From Bifidobacteriaceae bacterium (GTDB taxonomy: Bacteria > Actinomycetota > Actinomycetes > Actinomycetales > WQXJ01): a DNA stretch of 5,817 nucleotides. Both the position numbers and the translations under genes were made by a program. The notes beneath the pieces are model-generated. The model saw only the letters and a program-made list of their open reading frames with translations. It had not been told where the DNA came from and did no database searches. Location of the stretch: assembly GCA_031266115.1 (NCBI GenBank), contig JAISBQ010000201.1:1-5817 (forward strand), in the 5' to 3' direction. Position 1 is the stretch's first letter. Each line of letters opens with the position of its first letter. Positions 1 through 5,802 of the stretch are shown here, one piece after another.

Positions 1-1
1 G

Positions 2-115
2 GATGCCCCGGACGACGTCGACTCCGCAATGAGCCAGGCAGGCGCGCGTGCCTGGCAACGGCACCTGATCGGACCGATCCTGGTCGACGCCCTCGCCGCT
101 CACCCCGAGCGCTGA
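2..115 (+). CDS. C-terminal end of an unrecognised protein (5' truncated)
   Basis: An open frame runs from the left edge to a TGA at 113-115 and gives 37 residues, ending in AWQRHLIGPILVDALAAHPER. The composition (Ala, Arg, Leu, Asp) and the G/C-rich third positions look like genuine actinobacterial coding sequence, and the last 20 residues read as an amphipathic helix ending in a charged tail. An internal ATG at codon 10 would leave only 28 residues, so this is more likely the tail of a longer protein than a small gene. I do not recognise the family and assign no function. The gene converges on dxs with only 28 bp between the two stop codons, and a hairpin lies there. The reading frame is fairly secure; the identity is unknown. 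Confidence 0.55.
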   Translation, partial: DAPDDVDSAMSQAGARAWQRHLIGPILVDALAAHPER

Positions 116-127
116 CGCCACCTACTC

Positions 128-156
128 GGCGGCGCCGGGGACTTCAGGGTGCCGCC
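128..156. terminator. GC-rich hairpin between convergent genes, candidate bidirectional terminator
   Basis: GGCGGCGCC (128-136) can pair with GGTGCCGCC (148-156) as nine base pairs, one of them G-T, around an 11-nt loop. It sits between the stop of the partial rightward gene and the end of dxs, and the dxs stop codon (144-146) lies in the loop. There is no T-run on either side, so this is not a classical intrinsic terminator. U-tract-less hairpins are, however, commonly proposed as terminators in high-GC actinobacteria. GC-rich sequence forms such stems by chance fairly often, so the call is tentative. Confidence 0.35.
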
Positions 157-2108
157 GGGGTGGCCGGCAGGGCGCCTGTCGCGCCGCCGGCCGGATTCGG
201 CATCAGAGCCGCAGCAACGGACGCGGCGATCCCCGCGGCATCCACGCCGGCCTCGGCTAGCAGGTCATCGCGCCGGGCCTGGGCAAGGAAGGCCGATGGT
301 ATCCCGAAGGTGAGGACCGGCATCGTCACGCGGTTCGCCTGCAACGCTGCCGCCACGGCCTCCCCGACTCCCCCGCTGACCAGGCCGTCCTCGATCGTGA
401 CCACGGCATCGTGTCCGGCGGCGAGCCGGACCACGTCCCCGTGCACCGGCAGCACCCATCGCGGATCGACCACCGTGGCACCGATCCCTGTGTGCGCAAG
501 CGTGCGCGCCGCGTTGAGCGCTGTCGGGGCACACGCCCCGACCGAGACGACAAGCACGCGCGCCGCCCCACCCTCAGTGCGCGCCAGGATATCCAGCCCT
601 CCCATGCGGTCGATGGCGACGATGTCGTCCGGCACGTCACCCTTCGGGTACCGCACGGCGGTGGGGCCGTCATCGTCGGCCAAGGCCTCAGCCAGTTCCG
701 CACGCAAGGTGGGGGCGTCCCGAGGGGCGGCTACACGCATACCGGGAACCATCCTCAACATGGCAAGATCCCATTGGCCGTTGTGAGAGGGACCGTCATC
801 GCCGGTCAGCCCCGCCCTGTCCAACACCAACGTGAGCGGAGCGCTGTGCAAACCCGCGTCCATGAGTATCTGGTCGAACGCCCGGTTGAGGAAGGTCGCA
901 TACACGGCGACCACCGGGTGCAGGCCCTCGAAGGCCATCCCGGCCGCCGCGGTGACGGCATGTTGCTCGGCGATCCCGACATCCATCACTCGGTCCGGGA
1001 ATTCGGCGGCGAACGGGGCCAGACCCACCGGCTCGCGCATCGCGGCAGTCAGGGCGACGATCCGCTCGTTCGCGCGCGCCGCCGCCACCAACTCCTCGGC
1101 AAAGACCGACGTCCACCACGACCGCGACGGCGTCACCGGCAGCCCGGTCTCGGGGTGGATCCGCCCGACCGCATGGAAACGATCGGCCTGGTTGCCTTCA
1201 GCCGGAGCGTAGCCGCGCCCCTTCTCGGTGATCGCGTGGACGATGACGGGCCCGCCAAACGCCTTGGCCCGTTCCAGAGCGCGAATCAGCTGGCCGATGT
1301 TGTGGCCGTCGATGGCACCGATGTACTTCAGGCCCAAATCCTCGAAAAGCACCTGGGGTGCCACGACATCCTTGATGCCCTTCTTGAGCCCATGAAGCGC
1401 CGAATAAACGAGTGCGCCGGCGCGCCCATGCGACGTCAAGAACCGTCGGCCCCAATTGAGAACTCGCTCATAGGTGCCGGTGGTGCGCAGACCCGCCAGA
1501 TGGGTGGCGAGACCGCCGATGGTCGGTTCATAGGAACGGCCGTTGTCGTTGACCACGATGATCAGCGGCACGTCTTTCCACTCGGCGATGTTGTTGAGGG
1601 CCTCCCAACTCATCCCACCGGTCAGCGCACCATCGCCTACCACAGCGATGGTGTAGCGGCCGTCCGGTTGGCCGTGGGTTTCCAGCCGACGCGCCGCCGC
1701 GATTCCCGCTGCCCAGGACAGGCCGGCCGAGGCATGGGTGTTTTCGACAATGTCGTGGATCGATTCGGCTCTTGACGGATAGCCCGACAGGCCGCCACGG
1801 CCCCGCAGGTGGGAGAAGTCCTGGCGTCCGGTCAGGAGCTTGTGGACATAGGACTGGTGCCCGGTATCAAACACGATGGCGTCACGGGGAGAATCGAAAA
1901 CCCGATGCAACGCGATGGTCAATTCGACCACGCCCAGGTTGGGTCCGAGGTGACCGCCTGTCTGTGAGACGGCCGAGACGAGAAACTGCCGGCACTCGTC
2001 CGCCAACACTGCGAGCGAATCCGCCGGCAGCGCTTTGAGATCTCCGGGGCCGTGGAGACCGGCGAGTACCGACGGGCGGGTGGGCAGGCCGCCACTGGGG
2101 GTGGACAC
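144..2108 (-). CDS. dxs: 1-deoxy-D-xylulose-5-phosphate synthase
   Basis: Dxs condenses pyruvate and glyceraldehyde 3-phosphate to 1-deoxy-D-xylulose 5-phosphate with loss of CO2, using thiamine diphosphate and Mg2+ in the cytosol. This is the first step of the MEP pathway to IPP/DMAPP. The 654-residue protein is full length (E. coli has about 620). Visible landmarks are GGHLGPNLG with His53, DTGHQSYVHK with His84, the ThDP/Mg motif from GDG (158-160) to NDN (187-189), VGIAEQHA with catalytic Glu381, Tyr403, the DRAG block (430-433) followed by Asp438 and His442, and RYPKG (486-490). The transketolase C-terminal domain covers roughly 515-635. Residues 637-654 are a Pro/Ala/Gly-rich tail. The start is GTG at 2106-2108. 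An in-frame TAG at 2148-2150 leaves no better start, and AGAGGA lies 11 nt upstream. One small oddity is ENTHAS at 122-127, where ENSHAS is more usual. The gene stands alone on this strand and diverges from the iron transporter unit. Confidence 0.97.
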   Translation of the reverse strand: MSTPSGGLPTRPSVLAGLHGPGDLKALPADSLAVLADECRQFLVSAVSQTGGHLGPNLGVVELTIALHRVFDSPRDAIVFDTGHQSYVHKLLTGRQDFSHLRGRGGLSGYPSRAESIHDIVENTHASAGLSWAAGIAAARRLETHGQPDGRYTIAVVGDGALTGGMSWEALNNIAEWKDVPLIIVVNDNGRSYEPTIGGLATHLAGLRTTGTYERVLNWGRRFLTSHGRAGALVYSALHGLKKGIKDVVAPQVLFEDLGLKYIGAIDGHNIGQLIRALERAKAFGGPVIVHAITEKGRGYAPAEGNQADRFHAVGRIHPETGLPVTPSRSWWTSVFAEELVAAARANERIVALTAAMREPVGLAPFAAEFPDRVMDVGIAEQHAVTAAAGMAFEGLHPVVAVYATFLNRAFDQILMDAGLHSAPLTLVLDRAGLTGDDGPSHNGQWDLAMLRMVPGMRVAAPRDAPTLRAELAEALADDDGPTAVRYPKGDVPDDIVAIDRMGGLDILARTEGGAARVLVVSVGACAPTALNAARTLAHTGIGATVVDPRWVLPVHGDVVRLAAGHDAVVTIEDGLVSGGVGEAVAAALQANRVTMPVLTFGIPSAFLAQARRDDLLAEAGVDAAGIAASVAAALMPNPAGGATGALPATPAAP

Positions 2109-2112
2109 GGGC

Positions 2113-2148
2113 GTGAGGATCCTCTCGCCGAGCGGAACGGGATCCCAC
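2113..2148 (-). promoter_or_regulatory. Inverted repeat in dxs leader overlapping the ribosome binding site
   Basis: On the minus strand GTGGGATCC (2148-2140) can pair with GGATCC-T-CAC (2122-2113), giving nine base pairs with a single bulged base around a 17-nt loop. The downstream arm overlaps the AGAGGA Shine-Dalgarno candidate (2125-2120) of dxs, so in RNA the stem would partly hide the ribosome binding site. At DNA level it is a pair of GGATCC palindromes 23 bp apart and could equally be a protein-binding operator. The dxs start predicted from the nearby -10 box (about 2142-2143) would clip the upstream arm, which favours the DNA reading or a different promoter. Confidence 0.3.
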
Positions 2149-2156
2149 TACTGTAG
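2148..2156. promoter_or_regulatory. Near-symmetric -10 element, candidate bidirectional promoter
   Basis: CTACTGTAG is palindromic except for its central base. Read rightward it gives TACTGT (2149-2154); read leftward it gives TACAGT (2155-2150). Both fit the actinobacterial TANNNT -10 pattern. The rightward box ends 8 nt before an ATG (2163), the spacing expected of a leaderless transcript. The leftward box would start transcripts about 35 nt before the dxs GTG. It is one of the few A/T-bearing spots between the two divergent genes. No convincing -35 hexamer is visible for either direction, so the assignment rests on position and on the -10 match. Confidence 0.42.
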
Positions 2157-2162
2157 GCGCAC

Positions 2163-2258
2163 ATGACCCGTCGCGCCCCCGACGTGCACCCCGTGCGCGG
2201 CGCGGATTCCAGCTCACACACCGAGAGGTTCCGCCTGCACGCGGTGGGCGGCCGGTGA
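2163..2258 (+). CDS. Candidate leaderless 31-codon leader ORF coupled to the iron transporter gene
   Basis: ATG at 2163 opens a 31-codon frame, MTRRAPDVHPVRGADSSSHT followed by ERFRLHAVGGR, ending in a TGA at 2256-2258. The stop overlaps the GTG start of the downstream gene as GTGA, the typical arrangement for translational coupling. The ATG lies 8 nt after a TACTGT -10-like box and has no ribosome binding site, so translation would begin at the 5' end of the mRNA. The downstream GTG has no good Shine-Dalgarno of its own, which fits a need for coupling. The peptide is basic (seven Arg, four His), lacks Cys, has no membrane segment and resembles nothing I know. His residues could invite a metal-sensing idea, but that is speculation. 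It may be a non-functional frame. Confidence 0.4.
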   Translation: MTRRAPDVHPVRGADSSSHTERFRLHAVGGR

Positions 2259-3337
2259 GCGCCGCGCGCGCGGTCGAGAGACACGAACACCAGCCCACGT
2301 CGGCCCAGATTCGCCGGTGGCGGCGGTACCTTGCCGATGAACTGGCCGAGGCCGAGGTGTACCGGGACCTGGCGGCGCGGCGGACCGGTGAAGAGCGTGC
2401 CATCCTGCTCGGGTTGGAGCAGGCTGAGGCCCGGCATGCCGCTCACTGGCAGCGCCTGTTGGGCGACCGCGCCGCTCGGGCCCGTCGGGGCCGCAGCACG
2501 GGGCTCCTCGGGTTCCTGGCGCGGCGCTTCGGGTTCGTGTTCGCGTTGGCGCTGGCGGGACGGGCCGAGTCTCGGTCCACCTACGCCGGCGATCCGGATG
2601 CTCCCCCGTCCATGGCCGCGGACGAAGAAATCCACGCCGAGGTGGTCCGGGGGCTGGCCGCGCGTGGGCGGGCGGCGCTGTCGGGCACGTTCCGTGCGGC
2701 CGTGTTCGGGATCAACGACGGTCTGGTGTCCAACCTGTCCCTGGTCATCGGAGTGGCCGCCGCTGGGGTTGCTCCATCATTTGTGCTGCTCAGCGGGGTT
2801 GCGGGGCTGCTGGCCGGCGCCCTGTCGATGGCCGCCGGGGAGTATGTGTCGGTGCGTTCCCAACGGGAGCTGCTTGCCGCGAACCGGCCCAACCCCGACG
2901 TCAAACGTGCGATCGCGGCGCTCGACGCGGCCACGAACGAACTCGCCCTGGTCTATCGTTCGCAAGGCGCCGACGAGACTGCGGCCGAGGCCCGCGCGGC
3001 GCAGGTGCTGGCGGGCGCTCGTTCGTTCGCCGATCCCGCCGAGCCGACCCCGGACACCGTGGGAACGGCGATGCGGGCGGCGACCGCCTCGTTCTTCCTG
3101 TTCTCGGCCGGCGCCGCGTTGCCGATCCTCCCCTACGTGTTCGGGCTGACCGGATGGGCTGCGCTGGCGCTGGCGGCCGGGCTGGTGGGGGTGGCGCTGC
3201 TCGCCACAGGCGGGGCAGTCGGACTGCTGTCCGGGGCCTCACCCCTGCGCCGGGCGGTGCGCCAACTCGCGATCGGCTACGGCGCGGCCTGTGTGACTTA
3301 CGGGATCGGATCGCTGTTCGGCGTGAACGCCGGTTAG
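2255..3337 (+). CDS. Ferritin-like domain fused to VIT1/CCC1 iron (manganese) transporter
   Basis: A 360-residue membrane protein with two modules. Residues about 18-138 form a ferritin/rubrerythrin-like helical domain. It has acidic helix 1 (E29, E32, E34, Y36), E55..E58xxH61 on helix 2, E105 after a hydrophobic helix, and a second ExxH at E124-H127, giving the usual diiron ligand set. Residues about 145-357 are a VIT1/CCC1 domain with five predicted membrane helices (about 147-170, 173-193, 273-296, 300-325, 334-356). The hallmarks are GINDGLVSN (152-160) and SMAAGEYVSV (191-200), and a cytosolic helical insert spans about 200-270. VIT1/CCC1 proteins move Fe2+ or Mn2+ out of the cytosol by proton exchange. 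The ferritin-fused bacterial form (MbfA type) is known as an iron exporter, so export of excess iron across the plasma membrane is the likely role. GTG at 2255 is the only in-frame start found ahead of the domain. The MFS gene follows 19 bp downstream. Confidence 0.9.
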   Translation: MSAARAVERHEHQPTSAQIRRWRRYLADELAEAEVYRDLAARRTGEERAILLGLEQAEARHAAHWQRLLGDRAARARRGRSTGLLGFLARRFGFVFALALAGRAESRSTYAGDPDAPPSMAADEEIHAEVVRGLAARGRAALSGTFRAAVFGINDGLVSNLSLVIGVAAAGVAPSFVLLSGVAGLLAGALSMAAGEYVSVRSQRELLAANRPNPDVKRAIAALDAATNELALVYRSQGADETAAEARAAQVLAGARSFADPAEPTPDTVGTAMRAATASFFLFSAGAALPILPYVFGLTGWAALALAAGLVGVALLATGGAVGLLSGASPLRRAVRQLAIGYGAACVTYGIGSLFGVNAG

Positions 3338-3356
3338 CGCGGCGCTGGCACGCGGC

Positions 3357-4616
3357 GTGAGTGGGATGATGGCGCGCGTGCCCCGCGCGATCATCCCTCG
3401 TCCGACGCCGGGCATCCCCTCATCCCAGGCGGGTCTCGTGGTCCTGCTGGGGTCGATGGCGGCGCTTGGCGCCGTGACCGGGGACATCTACCTGCCCTCA
3501 CTCCCCGACATCGCCGCAGACTTTTCCGCGTCCGATGGCGCCGCCCAAGCCACCGTGTCCCTCACCCTCCTGGGTGGCGCGGTAGGACAGCTGGTCATGG
3601 GGCCGATCTCCGACGTGGTGGGACGCAGGACACCGGTGCTGGCCGGGCTGGTGCTGCACGTCGCTGCCTCCATCGGGATTGTGCTGACGCCCTCGCTTGG
3701 GCTGCTGTTGGCTTTGCGGTTCGTTCAGGGCGTCGGGAATGCCGCCGCGGCCGTGGTGGCCCTGGCGGTGATCCGGGACCTGTTCACCGGCGCGCGGGCC
3801 GCACGGTTGATCTCCCAGCTGATGCTCGTCATCGGGGTGGGGCCCATGCTCGCCCCGACGGTGGGCAGCCTGATCGCTCACGCCGCCGGTTGGCGCGGCG
3901 TCTTTGTGCTCCTCGCCGCATGCGGCGCCGGACTGGCCGTCTTCGTCTACGTCAAACTGCCGGACACGCTGAGGCCGGACGATCGGGGCACGCGATCGGT
4001 CGGAGCGCTCGTGCGCGGATACCGGGTGCTGTTCGGCGATGCGCGATTCATCTTCCTCGCGTTGCTGCCCGGGCTCGGTTCATCGGCGTTGATGGCATGG
4101 GTGGTGGCCTCCCCTTTTCTCATCATGGGGACCTACGCGCTGCCCGATGCCGTCTTCCCGGTGGTGTTTGCGGCCGGTGGGGTGTTCATGGTGGGTGGCG
4201 CCCAACTCAACGCGGCGCTGGTGCGCCGCGTGGGGCCGCGCAGGCTCTTGGCGGCGGTACTCCCACTGACACTCGTGTGTGCGCTCGCGCTGACGCTGCT
4301 GTCCGCGTCGCACACCGGAGGCCTGGCCGGGCTGCTCATTCCCATGTTTGCGGTGCTGCTCGCGTCGGGCATGGGCCCGGCCAACGCCTCGGCGCTGGCC
4401 ATGTCCCGGCATGGAGAGGTCGCAGGGAGCGCGGCAGCACTCATCGGAACCTTGCAGGCGGGCACCGCCGCCGGCATGACAGCTCTCGTGGGCACCGTGG
4501 GCGGCGGACAACTGGGGATGGCGACAGTCATCGCCGGTGCACTCGCCCTGGCCATGCTCATCGCGCTGACCGGTGCCGGCGTCTATCGCCGGCAAGACCC
4601 TCGCCAACTGCCGTGA
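3357..4616 (+). CDS. MFS efflux transporter, Bcr/CflA (DHA1) family
   Basis: A 419-residue, 12-helix major facilitator protein of about the family's usual length. The first helix carries TGDIYLPSLP (41-50) with a membrane Asp43, characteristic of Bcr/CflA and MdfA-like proton-drug antiporters. Motif A follows as GQLVMGPISDVVGRR (77-91), motif B as RFVQG (121-125), and the antiporter motif C as GVGPMLAPTVG (160-170). A short charged loop (about 201-225) separates the two six-helix halves. The expected activity is proton-driven export of drugs or small metabolites across the plasma membrane; the substrate cannot be read from the sequence. GTG at 3357 gives the longest product, but ATG at 3366 or 3369 would also precede helix 1 (about residue 25), and no strong ribosome binding site decides among them. 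It lies 19 bp behind the iron transporter gene, probably in the same transcript. Confidence 0.9.
   Translation: MSGMMARVPRAIIPRPTPGIPSSQAGLVVLLGSMAALGAVTGDIYLPSLPDIAADFSASDGAAQATVSLTLLGGAVGQLVMGPISDVVGRRTPVLAGLVLHVAASIGIVLTPSLGLLLALRFVQGVGNAAAAVVALAVIRDLFTGARAARLISQLMLVIGVGPMLAPTVGSLIAHAAGWRGVFVLLAACGAGLAVFVYVKLPDTLRPDDRGTRSVGALVRGYRVLFGDARFIFLALLPGLGSSALMAWVVASPFLIMGTYALPDAVFPVVFAAGGVFMVGGAQLNAALVRRVGPRRLLAAVLPLTLVCALALTLLSASHTGGLAGLLIPMFAVLLASGMGPANASALAMSRHGEVAGSAAALIGTLQAGTAAGMTALVGTVGGGQLGMATVIAGALALAMLIALTGAGVYRRQDPRQLP
4574..4594 (+). other. Perfect 8-bp hairpin at the 3' end of the MFS gene
   Basis: TGCCGGCG (4574-4581) and CGCCGGCA (4587-4594) pair perfectly around a TCTAT loop, about 20 bp before the MFS stop codon. 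There is no T-run after it. It could slow ribosomes, stabilise a processed mRNA end or act as a weak terminator before the AEC gene. It could also be a by-product of GC-rich codons (Gly-Ala-Gly-Val-Tyr-Arg-Arg). Confidence 0.25.
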
Positions 4617-4675
4617 CCGGCGCCCAGAGGGGACGTGTGGCGGGGTGGTGGGCGGCATCGTCCACGGGAACCGGC

Positions 4676-4684
4676 AGGCGGGGG
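4676..4684 (+). promoter_or_regulatory. Ribosome binding site deciding the AEC transporter start
   Basis: AGGCGGGGG lies 5 nt before the ATG at 4690. It is an imperfect but purine-rich Shine-Dalgarno candidate and supports the ATG over the in-frame upstream GTG codons (4573, 4645, 4648). Confidence 0.45.
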
Positions 4685-4689
4685 CGCGG

Positions 4690-5619
4690 ATGAGTGCGCT
4701 GGTGGGTATCGGGCTGAAGATCCTGCTGGGCGGGGGTATCGGGTACGCGGCCAGGCGCGGGGGCATGGTCGGAGACCGGTTTGGGGCCCAGATCAACGCC
4801 CTCCTGCTCGCGGTGGTCGCCCCGGCGGCGATCATCGCCTCGGCATCCTCCACGCGGTTCTCTCCTGACTTGGCCGGTGACCTCGGGACGGGGGCGGCGA
4901 TCGCCGCGATCTACTTCGCTGTCGCCTGGGCCGGCCTGGCTCCGGCATCCCGGATCCTTCCTCTTCCGCGGGATGAGCGCCACATGATGGTCAACCTTTC
5001 CGTCATGCCCAACACGGGGTTCGTGGGGTTCCCCGTCGCGTACGAGATGTTCGGACCTCAGGGGTTGCTGTGCGCCGCCGCGGTCGATCTGGTGTACAAC
5101 CTGGTCGCATACACCGTGGGTCTGCGCTGGTTGACGTCGAGCCACCCGCCCCGGCCGCGCGAGATGCTGCGTAATTCGCCGCTGCTGGCCTCGGTGTGCG
5201 CCATCGTCCTGTTCTTCTCCCCCGTCCATCTTCCCGGAGTGGTCACCGAGGCGGTGGGCATGGTGGGGGCGATGATGACGCCGCTCGCCATGATGATCCT
5301 CGGCATCTCCCTCGCCGAGTCCTCTCTGCCCGACCTGTGGCGCAACACCTGGGGCTATCTCGCGTGCGGGCTGCGGCTGGTGGTGCTGCCCGCGGCCGTG
5401 TGGGCGGGACTGCGGTTCGCCGGGGTGGGTGGCCTGGCGGCCCAGGTGGCGGTGGTGTCGCTCGCGATGCCGTCCGGGACCCTCAATGCGATCCTCGGTG
5501 GGCGATACGACGTGGGCTACCGGTTCGCCGTCCACACCGTGGTGCAATCCAACGTCCTCATGTTCGTGACCCTTCCGATGGTGCTCCTCCTGCCGAGGGT
5601 GCCGGGGGCGAGTGGGTGA
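4690..5619 (+). CDS. AEC (auxin efflux carrier) family transporter
   Basis: A 309-residue protein with about ten membrane helices, close to the normal bacterial AEC (Mem_trans) length. Family signs are a first helix at the very N-terminus ending in GYAARRG, then NTGFVGFPVAYEMFG (108-122), a helix running into VYNLVAYTVG (135-144), PLAMMILGISLAES (198-211), RLVVLPAAVWAGL (229-241) and AMPSGTLNAILGGRYD (259-274) in the last third. The repeated Asn/Gly/Pro-broken helices in both halves fit the inverted-repeat fold of this family. Bacterial members include malonate and malate carriers and many of unknown substrate, so the substrate is open; the plant auxin name should not be taken literally. The ATG at 4690 was chosen because helix 1 begins immediately after it. 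A frame open back to 4573 would add 39 Arg/Gly-rich residues that overlap the MFS gene. The 73-bp gap to the MFS gene allows co-transcription. Confidence 0.88.
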   Translation: MSALVGIGLKILLGGGIGYAARRGGMVGDRFGAQINALLLAVVAPAAIIASASSTRFSPDLAGDLGTGAAIAAIYFAVAWAGLAPASRILPLPRDERHMMVNLSVMPNTGFVGFPVAYEMFGPQGLLCAAAVDLVYNLVAYTVGLRWLTSSHPPRPREMLRNSPLLASVCAIVLFFSPVHLPGVVTEAVGMVGAMMTPLAMMILGISLAESSLPDLWRNTWGYLACGLRLVVLPAAVWAGLRFAGVGGLAAQVAVVSLAMPSGTLNAILGGRYDVGYRFAVHTVVQSNVLMFVTLPMVLLLPRVPGASG

Positions 5620-5675
5620 GGATGGGCGCGGCACGGGGGTGGCGATACCTGGAGCGGGGTCTCGGCGGCCGCCAC

Positions 5676-5691
5676 GTCGGCTGTAGCCGAC
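5676..5691. terminator. Perfect hairpin downstream of the AEC gene, candidate terminator
   Basis: GTCGGC (5676-5681) and GCCGAC (5686-5691) form a perfect six-pair stem with a TGTA loop, 56 bp after the AEC stop codon. A separate 10-bp perfect palindrome, GGCGGCCGCC, lies just upstream at 5664-5673. No T-run follows, so intrinsic termination in the classical sense is not supported. The position at the end of the rightward gene run is what suggests a terminator. Confidence 0.35.
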
Positions 5692-5698
5692 AAAGCCC

Positions 5699-5722
5699 AT
5701 CGAGATTGCCGAATAACAGACT
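5699..5722 (+). repeat. Repeat copy R1 (direct, two mismatches to R2)
   Basis: This 24-bp stretch, ATCGAGATTGCCGAATAACA plus GACT, matches R2 (5741-5764) at 22 of 24 positions. The differences are C for G at position 12 and A for C at position 18. The copy starts lie 42 bp apart with an 18-bp unrelated spacer. R2 and R3 agree with each other, so R1 appears to be the degenerate copy. Confidence 0.75.
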
Positions 5723-5740
5723 CCAGTCCTACCCCTGCGG

Positions 5741-5764
5741 ATCGAGATTGCGGAATACCAGACT
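5741..5764 (+). repeat. Repeat copy R2 (reference copy)
   Basis: ATCGAGATTGCGGAATACCA plus GACT. Its core GATTGCGGAATACCAG (5746-5761) is repeated exactly in inverted orientation at 5802-5817. The segment is clearly less G+C-rich than the neighbouring genes and contains no plausible coding frame. Confidence 0.8.
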
Positions 5765-5782
5765 AGAAGCGCCGATTGGGCC

Positions 5783-5802
5783 GGTTTCCGGGACGCGAAA
5801 CC
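5783..5802. repeat. Small hairpin inside the R2-R3 inverted repeat
   Basis: GGTTTC (5783-5788) and GAAACC (5797-5802) pair perfectly around an 8-nt loop. The hairpin lies at the inner edge of R3 and shares its last base with it. With a bulged T at 5803, CC at 5781-5782 could also pair with GG at 5804-5805, in competition with R2-R3 pairing. Confidence 0.4.

Noticed and set aside
411..1775. Long rightward open frame (454 codons) antisense to dxs
   Set aside because: It lies wholly within the complete, motif-rich dxs on the other strand. Its product is Arg/His/Gly/Pro-rich with no recognisable domain, as expected of a frame opposite high-GC coding sequence.
2109..2162. Thiamine pyrophosphate riboswitch controlling dxs
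   Set aside because: Dxs uses ThDP, but the leader is too short and lacks the conserved THI-box CUGAGA core. Only a simple stem is visible.
1882..2635. Leftward frames crossing the dxs start and the divergent gene
   Set aside because: They would overlap two well-supported genes and the promoter gap, and their products are low-complexity Arg/Pro/Ser sequences.
4573..4689. 39-residue N-terminal extension of the AEC transporter
   Set aside because: It overlaps the MFS 3' end, is not hydrophobic, and would push helix 1 to residue 42. The ATG at 4690 has a ribosome binding site and gives the family's normal N-terminus.
3890..4693. Alternate-frame rightward open frame inside the MFS gene
   Set aside because: It is an Arg/Gly-rich shadow of the MFS coding frame with no domain or start signal.
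4558..5700. Leftward open frame (380 codons) antisense to the AEC gene
   Set aside because: The product is almost entirely His, Arg, Gly, Pro and Gln without hydrophobic segments, and the AEC protein on the plus strand explains the region fully.
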